A stretch of 6,480 nucleotides of DNA from Clostridia bacterium. GTDB taxonomy: Bacteria; Bacillota; Clostridia; Oscillospirales; CAG-272. The DNA is taken from positions 1-6,480 of the forward strand of contig JAFQUL010000124.1 in assembly GCA_017408535.1 (NCBI GenBank). The letters are read 5' to 3'. Below the pieces are notes generated by a model, which was given only the letters and a program-made list of their open reading frames with translations, ran no database searches and was not told the origin of the DNA. The position numbers were made by a program, and so were the translations under genes. Numbering within the stretch: position 1 is the first letter of the stretch; every line of letters starts with the position of its first letter. Positions 1 through 5,134 of this stretch are shown piece by piece.

Positions 1-192
1 GTCAATTTCTATAACAATACGCTTACTTGCTATAAAGAAATCTACTATAAAATTCCCAATGTTCTTCTGCCTGTTTACAGTACAGGGAAGTTTTTTCAGA
101 AAATCATACCATAGGTGTTTTTCTTCCGGGGTCATATTCTTTCTTAATGCTTGTGCGTTCGAAACAAGATTTTTATTATATTTATATATCAC
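1..192 (-). CDS. DUF559 (PD-(D/E)XK-like) endonuclease-domain protein, partial, C-terminus beyond left edge
   Basis: Reading the minus strand from a GTG at 192-190 gives 64 uninterrupted codons to the window edge. The product begins MIYKYNKNLVSNAQALRKNM, continues TPEEKHLWYDFLKKLP and reaches VNRQKNIGNFIVDFFIA and then KRIVIEID. This is the hallmark N-terminal half of DUF559 proteins, small (about 110-130 residue) relatives of Vsr-type nucleases. In such folds the Asp of IVDF and the Glu/Asp of VIEID are the expected metal-binding residues, and both are present. GGAGG lies 7 bases before the GTG and is itself the end of the hairpin repeat at 206-244. About half the protein is outside the window. 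The target and role of DUF559 proteins are not well established; repair, restriction and mobile-element roles are all possible. Family call is secure, function is not. Confidence 0.88.
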   Translation of the reverse strand, partial: MIYKYNKNLVSNAQALRKNMTPEEKHLWYDFLKKLPCTVNRQKNIGNFIVDFFIASKRIVIEID

Positions 193-205
193 GACTGTCC
201 TCCTC

Positions 206-244
206 ATCCCCCACTTCGTGGTCCCCCTTCTCCGCTGGCGAAGG
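206..244 (-). repeat. Hairpin repeat unit ahead of the DUF559 gene
   Basis: Two hairpins stand side by side: CCAC-TTC-GTGG (211-221) and CCTTCTCC-GCT-GGCGAAGG (226-244), the latter 7 of 8 paired with one A-G mismatch. They are joined by C-runs (TCCCCC twice). Read on the minus strand the unit ends in GATGAGGAGG, which supplies the ribosome binding site of the nuclease gene. It is G/C-rich inside very AT-rich DNA. From memory, similar sequence (ending GATGAGGAGG) recurs in gut Firmicutes, often near DUF559 genes; only one copy is in this window, so its repeated nature cannot be shown here. It could also act as an mRNA hairpin or partial terminator between the HTH gene and the nuclease gene. 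Confidence 0.55.
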
Positions 245-267
245 CAATACAGAATTATTGCTATCAA

Positions 268-471
268 TTATTTTTTATAATAGTCCACAAACAGATCATT
301 AGGAGTACATTCAAGTATATCGCATATAGCTTTTAGATTATCAAATTTTATGCTTTTTGTTTCATTATTTACTATTTTATTAAAGTTCTGATAGCTAAGA
401 CCGAGCTGAATATAAAGCCAATATTTTGTTTTTCCCTTTTCCTTCAATATCTCAAGTATCCTGTTCTTCAC
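268..471 (-). CDS. Small Cro/C1-type (XRE family) helix-turn-helix regulator
   Basis: A 67-residue protein that is essentially one HTH domain. Helix 1 is ILEILKEKGKT (5-15), then KYWLYIQLGLS (helix 2, 16-26), the recognition helix region YQNFNKIVNNETKS (27-40), and the family-typical tail FDNLKAICDILECTPNDLF (43-61). It most resembles the short Cro/C1-type regulators of Firmicutes that act as dimeric repressors. The start is GTG at 471-469, with GAGGTG 5 bases upstream. It is divergent from the lipoprotein gene, and its start region carries the palindrome ACATTATATAATGT, whose half-site recurs over the divergent promoter. Autorepression and control of the neighbour are therefore likely, by inference. 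No sensor domain is visible. AT-rich like its neighbour, suggesting they travel together. Confidence 0.88.
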   Translation of the reverse strand: MKNRILEILKEKGKTKYWLYIQLGLSYQNFNKIVNNETKSIKFDNLKAICDILECTPNDLFVDYYKK

Positions 472-483
472 TATATCACCTCA

Positions 484-497
484 ACATTATATAATGT
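484..497. promoter_or_regulatory. Candidate operator O1 for the HTH regulator
   Basis: Perfect 14-base palindrome ACATTA-TA-TAATGT, just upstream of the HTH gene's ribosome binding site, where a bound repressor would block its own transcript. The 6-base arms recur in O2 (547-560) in swapped order. A lone 6-bp-arm palindrome in AT-rich DNA is expected by chance; the shared half-site and positions make it suggestive only. Confidence 0.4.
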
Positions 498-501
498 AAT
501 T

Positions 502-528
502 ATTATATATGTATTTTTGTCTTGACAA
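502..528 (-). promoter_or_regulatory. Weak candidate promoter for the HTH gene
   Basis: On the minus strand TTGTCA (528-523) is followed after 15 bases by TATAAT (507-502). The spacer is shorter than the ideal 17. The -35 box overlaps the plus-strand TTGACA, because both lie in the palindrome TTTGTC-TT-GACAAA (516-529), so the two divergent promoters would share the same site. Confidence 0.35.
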
Positions 529-550
529 ATAGATGCGTAGATGATATAAT
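522..550 (+). promoter_or_regulatory. Consensus sigma-A promoter driving the lipoprotein leader
   Basis: TTGACA (522-527), a spacer of exactly 17 bases, and TATAAT (545-550): a perfect match to the vegetative consensus. Transcription should begin near 557, giving a leader of about 160 nt before the lipoprotein gene. The -10 box and start site overlap operator candidate O2, so this strong promoter is probably held in check by the divergent HTH protein. Confidence 0.8.
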
Positions 551-560
551 GTGTACATTA
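547..560. promoter_or_regulatory. Candidate operator O2 over the -10/+1 of the lipoprotein promoter
   Basis: Palindrome TAATGT-GT-ACATTA covers the end of the -10 box and the predicted start of transcription. It has the same arms as O1 (484-497) in inverted order. Its position suits repression by occlusion. Binding by the neighbouring HTH protein is inference. Confidence 0.4.
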
Positions 561-573
561 GATAATTACTATT

Positions 574-592
574 AGGAGGTTGTCAAGTGTAA
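574..592 (+). promoter_or_regulatory. Strong ribosome binding site leading to a start-stop (GTG TAA)
   Basis: AGGAGG (574-579) is followed after 7 bases by GTG (587-589) and at once by TAA (590-592), so a ribosome loading here would make only fMet. The alternative TTG at 580 touches the Shine-Dalgarno and stops after five codons. Either this is the scar of a deleted gene, or a ribosome-loading/stalling element at the 5' end of the leader. Confidence 0.45.
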
Positions 593-626
593 ATTAAATA
601 GTATTTTTTGATGGAGGTGCTTTTTC

Positions 627-671
627 ATAGCGGTTAAAAACTATTCACTATTATTGCAGTACCGGCAATAA
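627..671 (+). other. Possible leader-peptide frame with ATA start (14 codons)
   Basis: GGAGG (613-617) lies 9 bases before ATA GCG GTT..., which stays open to TAA at 669-671 and would encode (I/M)AVKNYSLLLQYRQ. Spacing is ideal for translation, but ATA is a poor start; a single change from ATG would explain it. Its last codons fall in the hairpin at 649-673, so translation would melt that hairpin, as in attenuators. An overlapping ATG frame (611-637, MEVLFHSG) is less likely because it starts on top of the Shine-Dalgarno and has none of its own. Whether either is translated is unknown. Confidence 0.25.
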
Positions 672-673
672 TA
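649..673 (+). promoter_or_regulatory. Leader hairpin upstream of the lipoprotein gene
   Basis: Perfect 9-bp stem TATTATTGC (649-657) / GCAATAATA (665-673) with loop AGTACCG. It lies in the transcribed leader 45 bases before the lipoprotein start codon. No U-run follows, so it is not a standard terminator. It may stabilise the mRNA or act with the upstream peptide frame. Confidence 0.5.
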
Positions 674-718
674 AAATATTACTATTTTATCACTATCAAA
701 GATAAAGGATGGCATTAC

Positions 719-1225
719 ATGAAAATGATAAGACTAACCAAAGCAAAATTCATAGTGTTCTCAGCATTAATAATTATAGTTATACTGTCTATAAGCGGAT
801 GTAGCTCAAACATGACATTGTCTGTAAGTGACAAACAATCACAAAAAAATTATTTGGTCGGGAGACGTTATACTTTTAACGATAATAATTACATTCATTT
901 CATTGATGAGAATCGCGGAGAAATTTGTTTTTCGCACCTCACTCAAGAAAATGATAATACTCTTACTTATTCAACACAGAGCTTTACATATTCCATTTCA
1001 GAGCATATTACAAAAAATTTAGTTACAATAACATCATTAGATAAAAACGGCTTCTTTTCACTTTCTAACTATAAACTTGGAAAAACTTTAAATCAATTTG
1101 TCGTTCGAATAACATCATATGGCACAATTCCTTACGGTCAATTAATTATTGATGATACAGACGGCTTATATGTAGGTGATCTCATATCGTACGGTGCATG
1201 CTACATTCTCGAAAGCATAAAATAG
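719..1225 (+). CDS. Putative lipoprotein of unknown function
   Basis: A 168-residue protein with a positively charged start (MKMIRLTKAK), a hydrophobic stretch (11-24) and a lipobox ISGC with the acylated Cys at residue 28, so it should be exported and anchored to the outer face of the membrane. The mature part is polar, rich in Asn, Thr, Ser and Tyr, with alternating patterns such as YIHFID, TYSISE, LVTITS, FVVRITSY and LYVGDLISY that suggest a beta-sandwich or small barrel (lipocalin-like is one option). I recognise no family. The ATG at 719 follows AAAGGA (704-709) at 9 bases; an ATG at 725 would be too far from it. Very AT-rich, unlike the Mur operon, which fits lateral acquisition with the divergent regulator. 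A terminator follows at 1337-1375. Confidence 0.8.
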   Translation: MKMIRLTKAKFIVFSALIIIVILSISGCSSNMTLSVSDKQSQKNYLVGRRYTFNDNNYIHFIDENRGEICFSHLTQENDNTLTYSTQSFTYSISEHITKNLVTITSLDKNGFFSLSNYKLGKTLNQFVVRITSYGTIPYGQLIIDDTDGLYVGDLISYGACYILESIK

Positions 1226-1336
1226 ATATATTATTTTATGTGTTTGTAAATACAAAACAAATAATAATTTAATATATATACACCTAAAAGCTCTCCACAA
1301 ATAAAACAATCTGCTCTAAAAAAATGTGTAAGCAGA

Positions 1337-1375
1337 AAAAATATCCTCGTACAAATAAGTATCGAGGATATTTTT
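1337..1375. terminator. Bidirectional intrinsic terminator between convergent units
   Basis: Perfect 13-bp stem AAAAATATCCTCG (1337-1349) / CGAGGATATTTTT (1363-1375) with a 13-base loop that can pair further (TAC/GTA). T-runs follow on both strands: TTTTTATTTT on plus, and TTTTTT on minus. It ends the lipoprotein transcript from the left and the ddl end of the Mur operon from the right; the ddl stop codon is only 8 bases away. Confidence 0.9.
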
Positions 1376-1382
1376 ATTTTCA

Positions 1383-2564
1383 CTATTTTTTTCCTGTAAA
1401 CTTACCGCCGCCGAGGGAGAGGATATTGCTGTCGAAGGAGTAGGTTATCTCCTCCTCGTCACGGGCGCGCTTAAGGGCGATGGAGATCATTCTATCAAGA
1501 AGCTCTCTGTACTTGATACCGAGAGGCTCAAAGAGATAGAAGGCAAGCGAGCCGGGGATAGTGTTTATCTCATTTAAGTAGAGCTTCCCGTTCTCCCCGT
1601 CTATCATAAAGTCTATTCTTGAAACGCCGCTGCAGCCAAGTGCGGTAAAGGCACGGCAAGCGGTAGCTCTTATCTCATCCCTTACTTCAGAAGGGATAGC
1701 CGCAGGTATCTGACGTTTAAGAGATGCCATACCGGAGGATTTTCCGCCGCCCTTTGAGCCGTCGATATATTTGTCCTCGTAGCTGAGGATATCGCCTGCG
1801 TTAAGGGGCTCCTCGCACTCGGAGGCCTCGGAGGTATTTCCGTCACCGATAACGGCACAGTTTATCTCGCGGAGAGAGGTGATCGCTCTCTCGATTATCA
1901 CTCTGTCAGAGAAGGTAAAGGCAAGCTCAAGAGCAGAGGCCAGCTTTTCACGGTCTGTTGCCTTGCTGATACCTACGCTTGATCCCAGGTTGACCGGCTT
2001 TACGATAACGGGGTAACCGATCTCCTTTTCCGTTTTCTCTATGACCCCATCGGGATCAAGATAGTCGCGGCGGAAGAAGTAAAGGCAATCAAGAACGGGA
2101 ATACCTGCCTCGCGGAGAATTATCTTGGATGCGTATTTATCCATACCGAGAGCTGAGGAAAGAACGTCACAGCCGACCAGCGGAAGGCCGAGAAGTCTGA
2201 GATATCCCGCAAGAGTACCGTCCTCTACGTTAGTGCCGTGTACTATCGGGAACGCAACGTCAACGGCCAGCTTCAGCTTTTTGCCAAATGCCCTCGGTGC
2301 CGCCTCAACGAGATATACTCTGCCGTCTTCCTTTAAGAAATTAACGTGTACCGCTTTTTTCAGCAGTCCCGGAATATCCTTAAAAGCTGAGGTAGCCCGC
2401 ATCTCGAGAGAGGTGTAAAACTCGCCTCCGGACTTAGTCATATACACGGGAACTATATCGTATTTATCCGGATTCATTGAGTCCATTGCCTGAACGGCAG
2501 AGATCACCGAGACCTCGTGCTCAACGCTTCTGCCGCCGAACAGAACAGCAACTCTGATCTTCAT
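1383..2564 (-). CDS. ddl: D-alanine--D-alanine ligase (ATP-grasp)
   Basis: A cytoplasmic enzyme joining two D-Ala with ATP to give the dipeptide that MurF adds to the peptidoglycan precursor. The 393 residues show the whole ATP-grasp plan: GGRSVEHEVS (E15, equivalent to E. coli DdlB Glu15), FPIVHGTNVEDGTLAGYL (105-122), GMDKYASK (140-147), VIVKPVNLGSSVG (186-198; K189 for ATP, S195 equivalent to Ser150), SYEDKY (261-266; Y266 equivalent to Tyr216, which favours D-Ala over D-lactate), RIDFM (316-320) and NEINTIPG (331-338; metal ligands E332 and N334). Odd points: it is longer than most Ddl (about 310-370), the loop after Y266 is GSKGGGKSSGMASLK, and NEINTIPG is followed by SLAFYLFEP instead of the usual FTxxSMYP. 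Start chosen at 2564: AAGGAG sits 8 bases upstream and homology begins at MKIRVAVLFGG. The frame is open further up but there overlaps murF. Last gene of the operon, 34 bases after murF. Confidence 0.93.
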   Translation of the reverse strand: MKIRVAVLFGGRSVEHEVSVISAVQAMDSMNPDKYDIVPVYMTKSGGEFYTSLEMRATSAFKDIPGLLKKAVHVNFLKEDGRVYLVEAAPRAFGKKLKLAVDVAFPIVHGTNVEDGTLAGYLRLLGLPLVGCDVLSSALGMDKYASKIILREAGIPVLDCLYFFRRDYLDPDGVIEKTEKEIGYPVIVKPVNLGSSVGISKATDREKLASALELAFTFSDRVIIERAITSLREINCAVIGDGNTSEASECEEPLNAGDILSYEDKYIDGSKGGGKSSGMASLKRQIPAAIPSEVRDEIRATACRAFTALGCSGVSRIDFMIDGENGKLYLNEINTIPGSLAFYLFEPLGIKYRELLDRMISIALKRARDEEEITYSFDSNILSLGGGKFTGKK

Positions 2565-2598
2565 AACTGCTTCTCCTTCCGCTGTCAGGGACAGCGTA

Positions 2599-4152
2599 TC
2601 AGTAATTATCGGGAAGATCGTTTTCAAGAAGAACGATCTTTTTCTTATCTGTCTGAATTGAATATACCGCCGAAAGACCTTCCTTGATACCGCTGACAAC
2701 AATTATCCTGTCCTCAGCGAATCCGCATTCAAGAAGTCCTTCCTTTATAGGAGGCGCCTGCTTTTCACCTACCAGCACTACGTAGTCGCACACCGCCGCG
2801 GCATCACGGCCGAACTGACGGTTAAGCTCCGACTCAAGAGCTCCAAGCTCTACCATACCGGGTGTCACAAGGATCTTTAAGTCCTCAAAGAATGAGAGTG
2901 TTTCAAGTGCCGCACGACAGCCTGCAGGGTTAGAGTTGTAAGCATCATCGATTATCGTCAAATTACCGTTTTCGATAAGCTGTAAACGGTGCTCTACCGG
3001 AGCTATCTTCTTTACGTAAGGAACAAGCTCCACAAGTGATATACCCATATTATAGGCAACCGCGAGAGCACCTGCTATATTGACTACGTTATGACTGCCG
3101 AGAAGTCTGGTGGAGAAACGCATACTCTCCCCGCCCGGCACGGTAAAGGTAAATGCTGTTCCCTTTCCCGATACCGAGATATCCTCCGCACGGTAGTCAC
3201 AGTTCTCTGCCGTACCGTATCTCACTACCCTGCACTTCCCCTCCATACGGGAAAGATTATCGGTGATCACCATATTGTCTCCGTTGACGAAAAGTATTCC
3301 GTCCTCGGGTAGCTCACGGTATATCTCAAATTTTGTTCTGATAATAGTCTCAAGTGAGCCGAAGGTCTCAAGGTGCTGTTCGCCTATAGAGGTGATAACA
3401 CCGAACTTTGGATGTGCCAGACGGCACAGTTCCTTTATGTCTCCCTTATACTTCGCGCCCATCTCACATACGAACATCTCGTGGATAGGTCTGAGAGAAC
3501 TTCTCACCGTCTTTACCACACCCATAGGGGTGTTATAGTTTTCGGGGGTAATTAGGGTGTCATATTTAGCCTTGAGAAGAGTGCCGAGGAAAAACTTAAC
3601 GCTGGTCTTGCCGTAGCTGCCGGTAACACCGATGACGGTCATATTGTCAGCGGCACGGAGAAGCTTTTTAGCATCACTTGTATACCACTGTCTTACCGCC
3701 CACTCAGCGGGTGAGTTAATGACATTGGCAAGCATTATGATAAAGGGGACAAGCGCCGTAGCAAATGCGGTAACTGCGTATACCGCATCGGGCAGAAACA
3801 CAAATGCCGCTATAGTTATTCCGAAATAAAGGATACCTGAGGTAAAAGTCATTCTTATGACTCTTGCGGTGAATTTAAGAGGCTTTTTTGCCCTTCGAGG
3901 CAGGTGGGAAAGTGCCATGACAAGAGCCGAGAAGGTCAAAAGAACAAAGGACCACACATCTCCCGCAAAAAAGGAGAGTACCCCCGACAGCACAAAGAAC
4001 ACGGAAGGGATCAGCCTTCCGAAATTCTTAAAAAGCCAAGGGATCTGAGTGGCCGATTTATATGAGTTAAGCTGAAATATGTGCATATTCCGCAAAAAGC
4101 ACAGAACCGCACACACCGCAGAAAGAACTGCGGCAATACACTTAAGCACCAT
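2599..4152 (-). CDS. murF: MurF-type ligase (UDP-MurNAc-tripeptide + D-Ala-D-Ala) with N-terminal membrane domain
   Basis: 517 residues. The central ATPase and C-terminal domains are clearly Mur ligase: P-loop GVTGSYGKTS (175-184), ENYNTPMG (204-211), VCEMGA (228-233, Mg-binding Glu230), IGEQHLETFG (256-265), RTKFEIY (272-278, K274 as the carbamylated lysine), LLGSHNVVNIAGALAVA (350-366), PVEHRLQ (385-391), IDDAYNSNPAG (401-411) and PGMVELG (431-437). DDAYNSNP and the pairing with ddl point to MurF rather than MurC/D/E. Unusual: residues 1-150 hold about five hydrophobic segments (4-20, 47-64, 66-82, 103-121, 124-143) where standard MurF has a soluble domain that binds the UDP-sugar substrate. 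The enzyme is probably tethered to the membrane with its catalytic part in the cytoplasm. ATG at 4152 follows GGAG at 8 bases; only 3 bases separate it from the hydrolase stop, so translation is likely coupled. It may be a paralogue of a canonical MurF elsewhere in the genome. Confidence 0.87.
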   Translation of the reverse strand: MVLKCIAAVLSAVCAVLCFLRNMHIFQLNSYKSATQIPWLFKNFGRLIPSVFFVLSGVLSFFAGDVWSFVLLTFSALVMALSHLPRRAKKPLKFTARVIRMTFTSGILYFGITIAAFVFLPDAVYAVTAFATALVPFIIMLANVINSPAEWAVRQWYTSDAKKLLRAADNMTVIGVTGSYGKTSVKFFLGTLLKAKYDTLITPENYNTPMGVVKTVRSSLRPIHEMFVCEMGAKYKGDIKELCRLAHPKFGVITSIGEQHLETFGSLETIIRTKFEIYRELPEDGILFVNGDNMVITDNLSRMEGKCRVVRYGTAENCDYRAEDISVSGKGTAFTFTVPGGESMRFSTRLLGSHNVVNIAGALAVAYNMGISLVELVPYVKKIAPVEHRLQLIENGNLTIIDDAYNSNPAGCRAALETLSFFEDLKILVTPGMVELGALESELNRQFGRDAAAVCDYVVLVGEKQAPPIKEGLLECGFAEDRIIVVSGIKEGLSAVYSIQTDKKKIVLLENDLPDNY

Positions 4153-4155
4153 CTG

Positions 4156-4932
4156 TTATTCTCCAATTGATAAAAATGATCTGAGCACCGCTAAATAAAC
4201 GTATGGCTGTTCAAGGAAGGAATAGTGACCTGCCCCCTCAAGTACCACGAGTCCTGCATCCGGGATGAGTGATTCCATCAGCTTACCGTCAGAGAGAGGG
4301 GTAGCATCGTCCTTATCGCCCCAGATAAGAAGGGTGGGGGCAGAAATACGGGGGAGCAGATGAGTCAGATCCTCATTTACCACCCGTGTAAAGCACTGGC
4401 GCATAGCAGGAGAGGCGGCACGGTAATCGGCTGAGCCGCTCTTTGACTGAAATTTTTCAAGAGCATTCGGGAAAAGTGCCTTTACAGGGGGAAGGTTAAG
4501 CGCCCATTTACCGGTCTTATAAGCGGCGATCTTAGCCTTGGTAATAAAACTCTTCTTGGGCTTAATACCCGCGCTGTCAACAAGGATTATTTTATCGACC
4601 GCAAAGGGCAGCTCACCCATCTCAGTCATTTTAATAATTACTCTTCCGCCAAAGGAATGGCCGTAAAGGACGACCTTCCCGGGCGAGAAGCTGCGTATAA
4701 ACTCTACGGTAAACCGGGTATACTCCTCCATTCCCCAGGGGCAGGTGGGTTCGGGAGTCTCACCGAAGCCGGGAAACTCAGGAGCAATAACGGTATATTT
4801 CTGAGAGAGCTCGGTAATAGTCCGCTCATAGAGACTAAGAGGTGCGCCCCAGCCGTGAAGGATAAATACGAACTCGCTGCCGCTGCCCTCGCGGCGGTAA
4901 TTAACGCTTATTCCCATTATTTCTGTTTTCAC
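4156..4932 (-). CDS. Alpha/beta hydrolase, substrate unknown
   Basis: 258 residues with the full alpha/beta-hydrolase signature: oxyanion region FILHGWGAP (23-31), PEFPGFGETPEP (51-62), nucleophile elbow GHSFGG (91-96, Ser93), acid in WGDKDDATP (Asp208 most likely, 204-212) and base in GAGHYSFLEQP (His236, 233-243), with a cap region around 125-190. There is no signal peptide, so it is cytoplasmic. Family members include esterases, lipases, peptidases and thioesterases; nothing here fixes the substrate. As first gene of an operon with MurF and Ddl, a role in cell-envelope metabolism is a reasonable guess. Start set at GTG 4932-4930: GGAGGAGGT ends 6 bases upstream. A GTG at 4953 in the same frame would put this ribosome binding site inside the gene. 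Read from the promoter at 4981-5009. Confidence 0.88.
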   Translation of the reverse strand: MKTEIMGISVNYRREGSGSEFVFILHGWGAPLSLYERTITELSQKYTVIAPEFPGFGETPEPTCPWGMEEYTRFTVEFIRSFSPGKVVLYGHSFGGRVIIKMTEMGELPFAVDKIILVDSAGIKPKKSFITKAKIAAYKTGKWALNLPPVKALFPNALEKFQSKSGSADYRAASPAMRQCFTRVVNEDLTHLLPRISAPTLLIWGDKDDATPLSDGKLMESLIPDAGLVVLEGAGHYSFLEQPYVYLAVLRSFLSIGE

Positions 4933-4980
4933 GGTCGCACCTCCTCCGAGCACTGTAGTTATTTATATTCATTCCTTATT

Positions 4981-5009
4981 ATTTTATCACAGTAACCATA
5001 TATTGTCAA
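4981..5009 (-). promoter_or_regulatory. Sigma-A promoter of the hydrolase-murF-ddl operon
   Basis: On the minus strand TTGACA (5009-5004), a 17-base spacer, then TAAAAT (4986-4981) preceded by TGA, an extended -10. Transcription should start near 4974, about 40 bases before the hydrolase GTG. No terminator hairpin is visible in the 3- and 34-base gaps downstream, so the three genes are probably one mRNA. Confidence 0.8.
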
Positions 5010-5095
5010 TCGGATTTTCTCCTGCGGGCGGCTTTTCGACGGTAAATACCCACCGGGACAAAGTACTCATCGGGGCAAATCCGCGCGCTCTGCAT
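5006..5095 (-). CDS. Doubtful 29-codon ORF between the divergent genes
   Basis: ATG at 5095-5093 opens a frame reading MQSARICPDEYFVPVGIYRR and then KAARRRKSD, ending in TGA inside the operon's -35 box. The composition is protein-like (a DEYFVPVGIY core and a basic tail), and it lies wholly in the 202-base gap between the ZIP and hydrolase genes. No ribosome binding site is visible before the ATG, and a 30-codon open frame in fairly GC-rich DNA is easily random. It could also be the 3' remnant of an older gene. Listed so it can be checked. Confidence 0.2.
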   Translation of the reverse strand: MQSARICPDEYFVPVGIYRRKAARRRKSD

Positions 5096-5134
5096 AAACT
5101 GAAAGCAGACGTATATTTTTAAGGAGTGTTTTTA

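Noticed and set aside
60..100. Suspected frameshift in the DUF559 gene near the LPCTVNRQ segment
   Set aside because: A careful base-by-base reread of the reverse complement (CTT CCC TGT ACT GTA AAC AGG) keeps one frame from the GTG to the edge.
59..336. Plus-strand frames over the DUF559 gene, repeat and end of the HTH gene
   Set aside because: They are antisense to better-supported genes and have no ribosome binding sites.
2565..2702. Upstream extension of ddl (46 more residues, overlapping murF by about 100 bases)
   Set aside because: The added residues do not resemble Ddl, and a well-spaced AAGGAG precedes the ATG at 2564, where homology begins.
2125..4048. Several plus-strand open frames over ddl and murF
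   Set aside because: They are antisense shadows of strongly supported genes and lack ribosome binding sites and recognisable motifs.
4933..4953. GTG at 4953 as start of the hydrolase
   Set aside because: It would place the strong GGAGGAGGT ribosome binding site inside the coding region; GTG 4932 has ideal spacing to it.
5010..5120. Riboswitch or metal-repressor box ahead of the ZIP gene
   Set aside because: I could not find a convincing palindrome, aptamer core or terminator/antiterminator pair there.
5126..5134. GTG at 5126 as start of the ZIP gene
   Set aside because: It overlaps the AAGGAG that serves TTG 5135.
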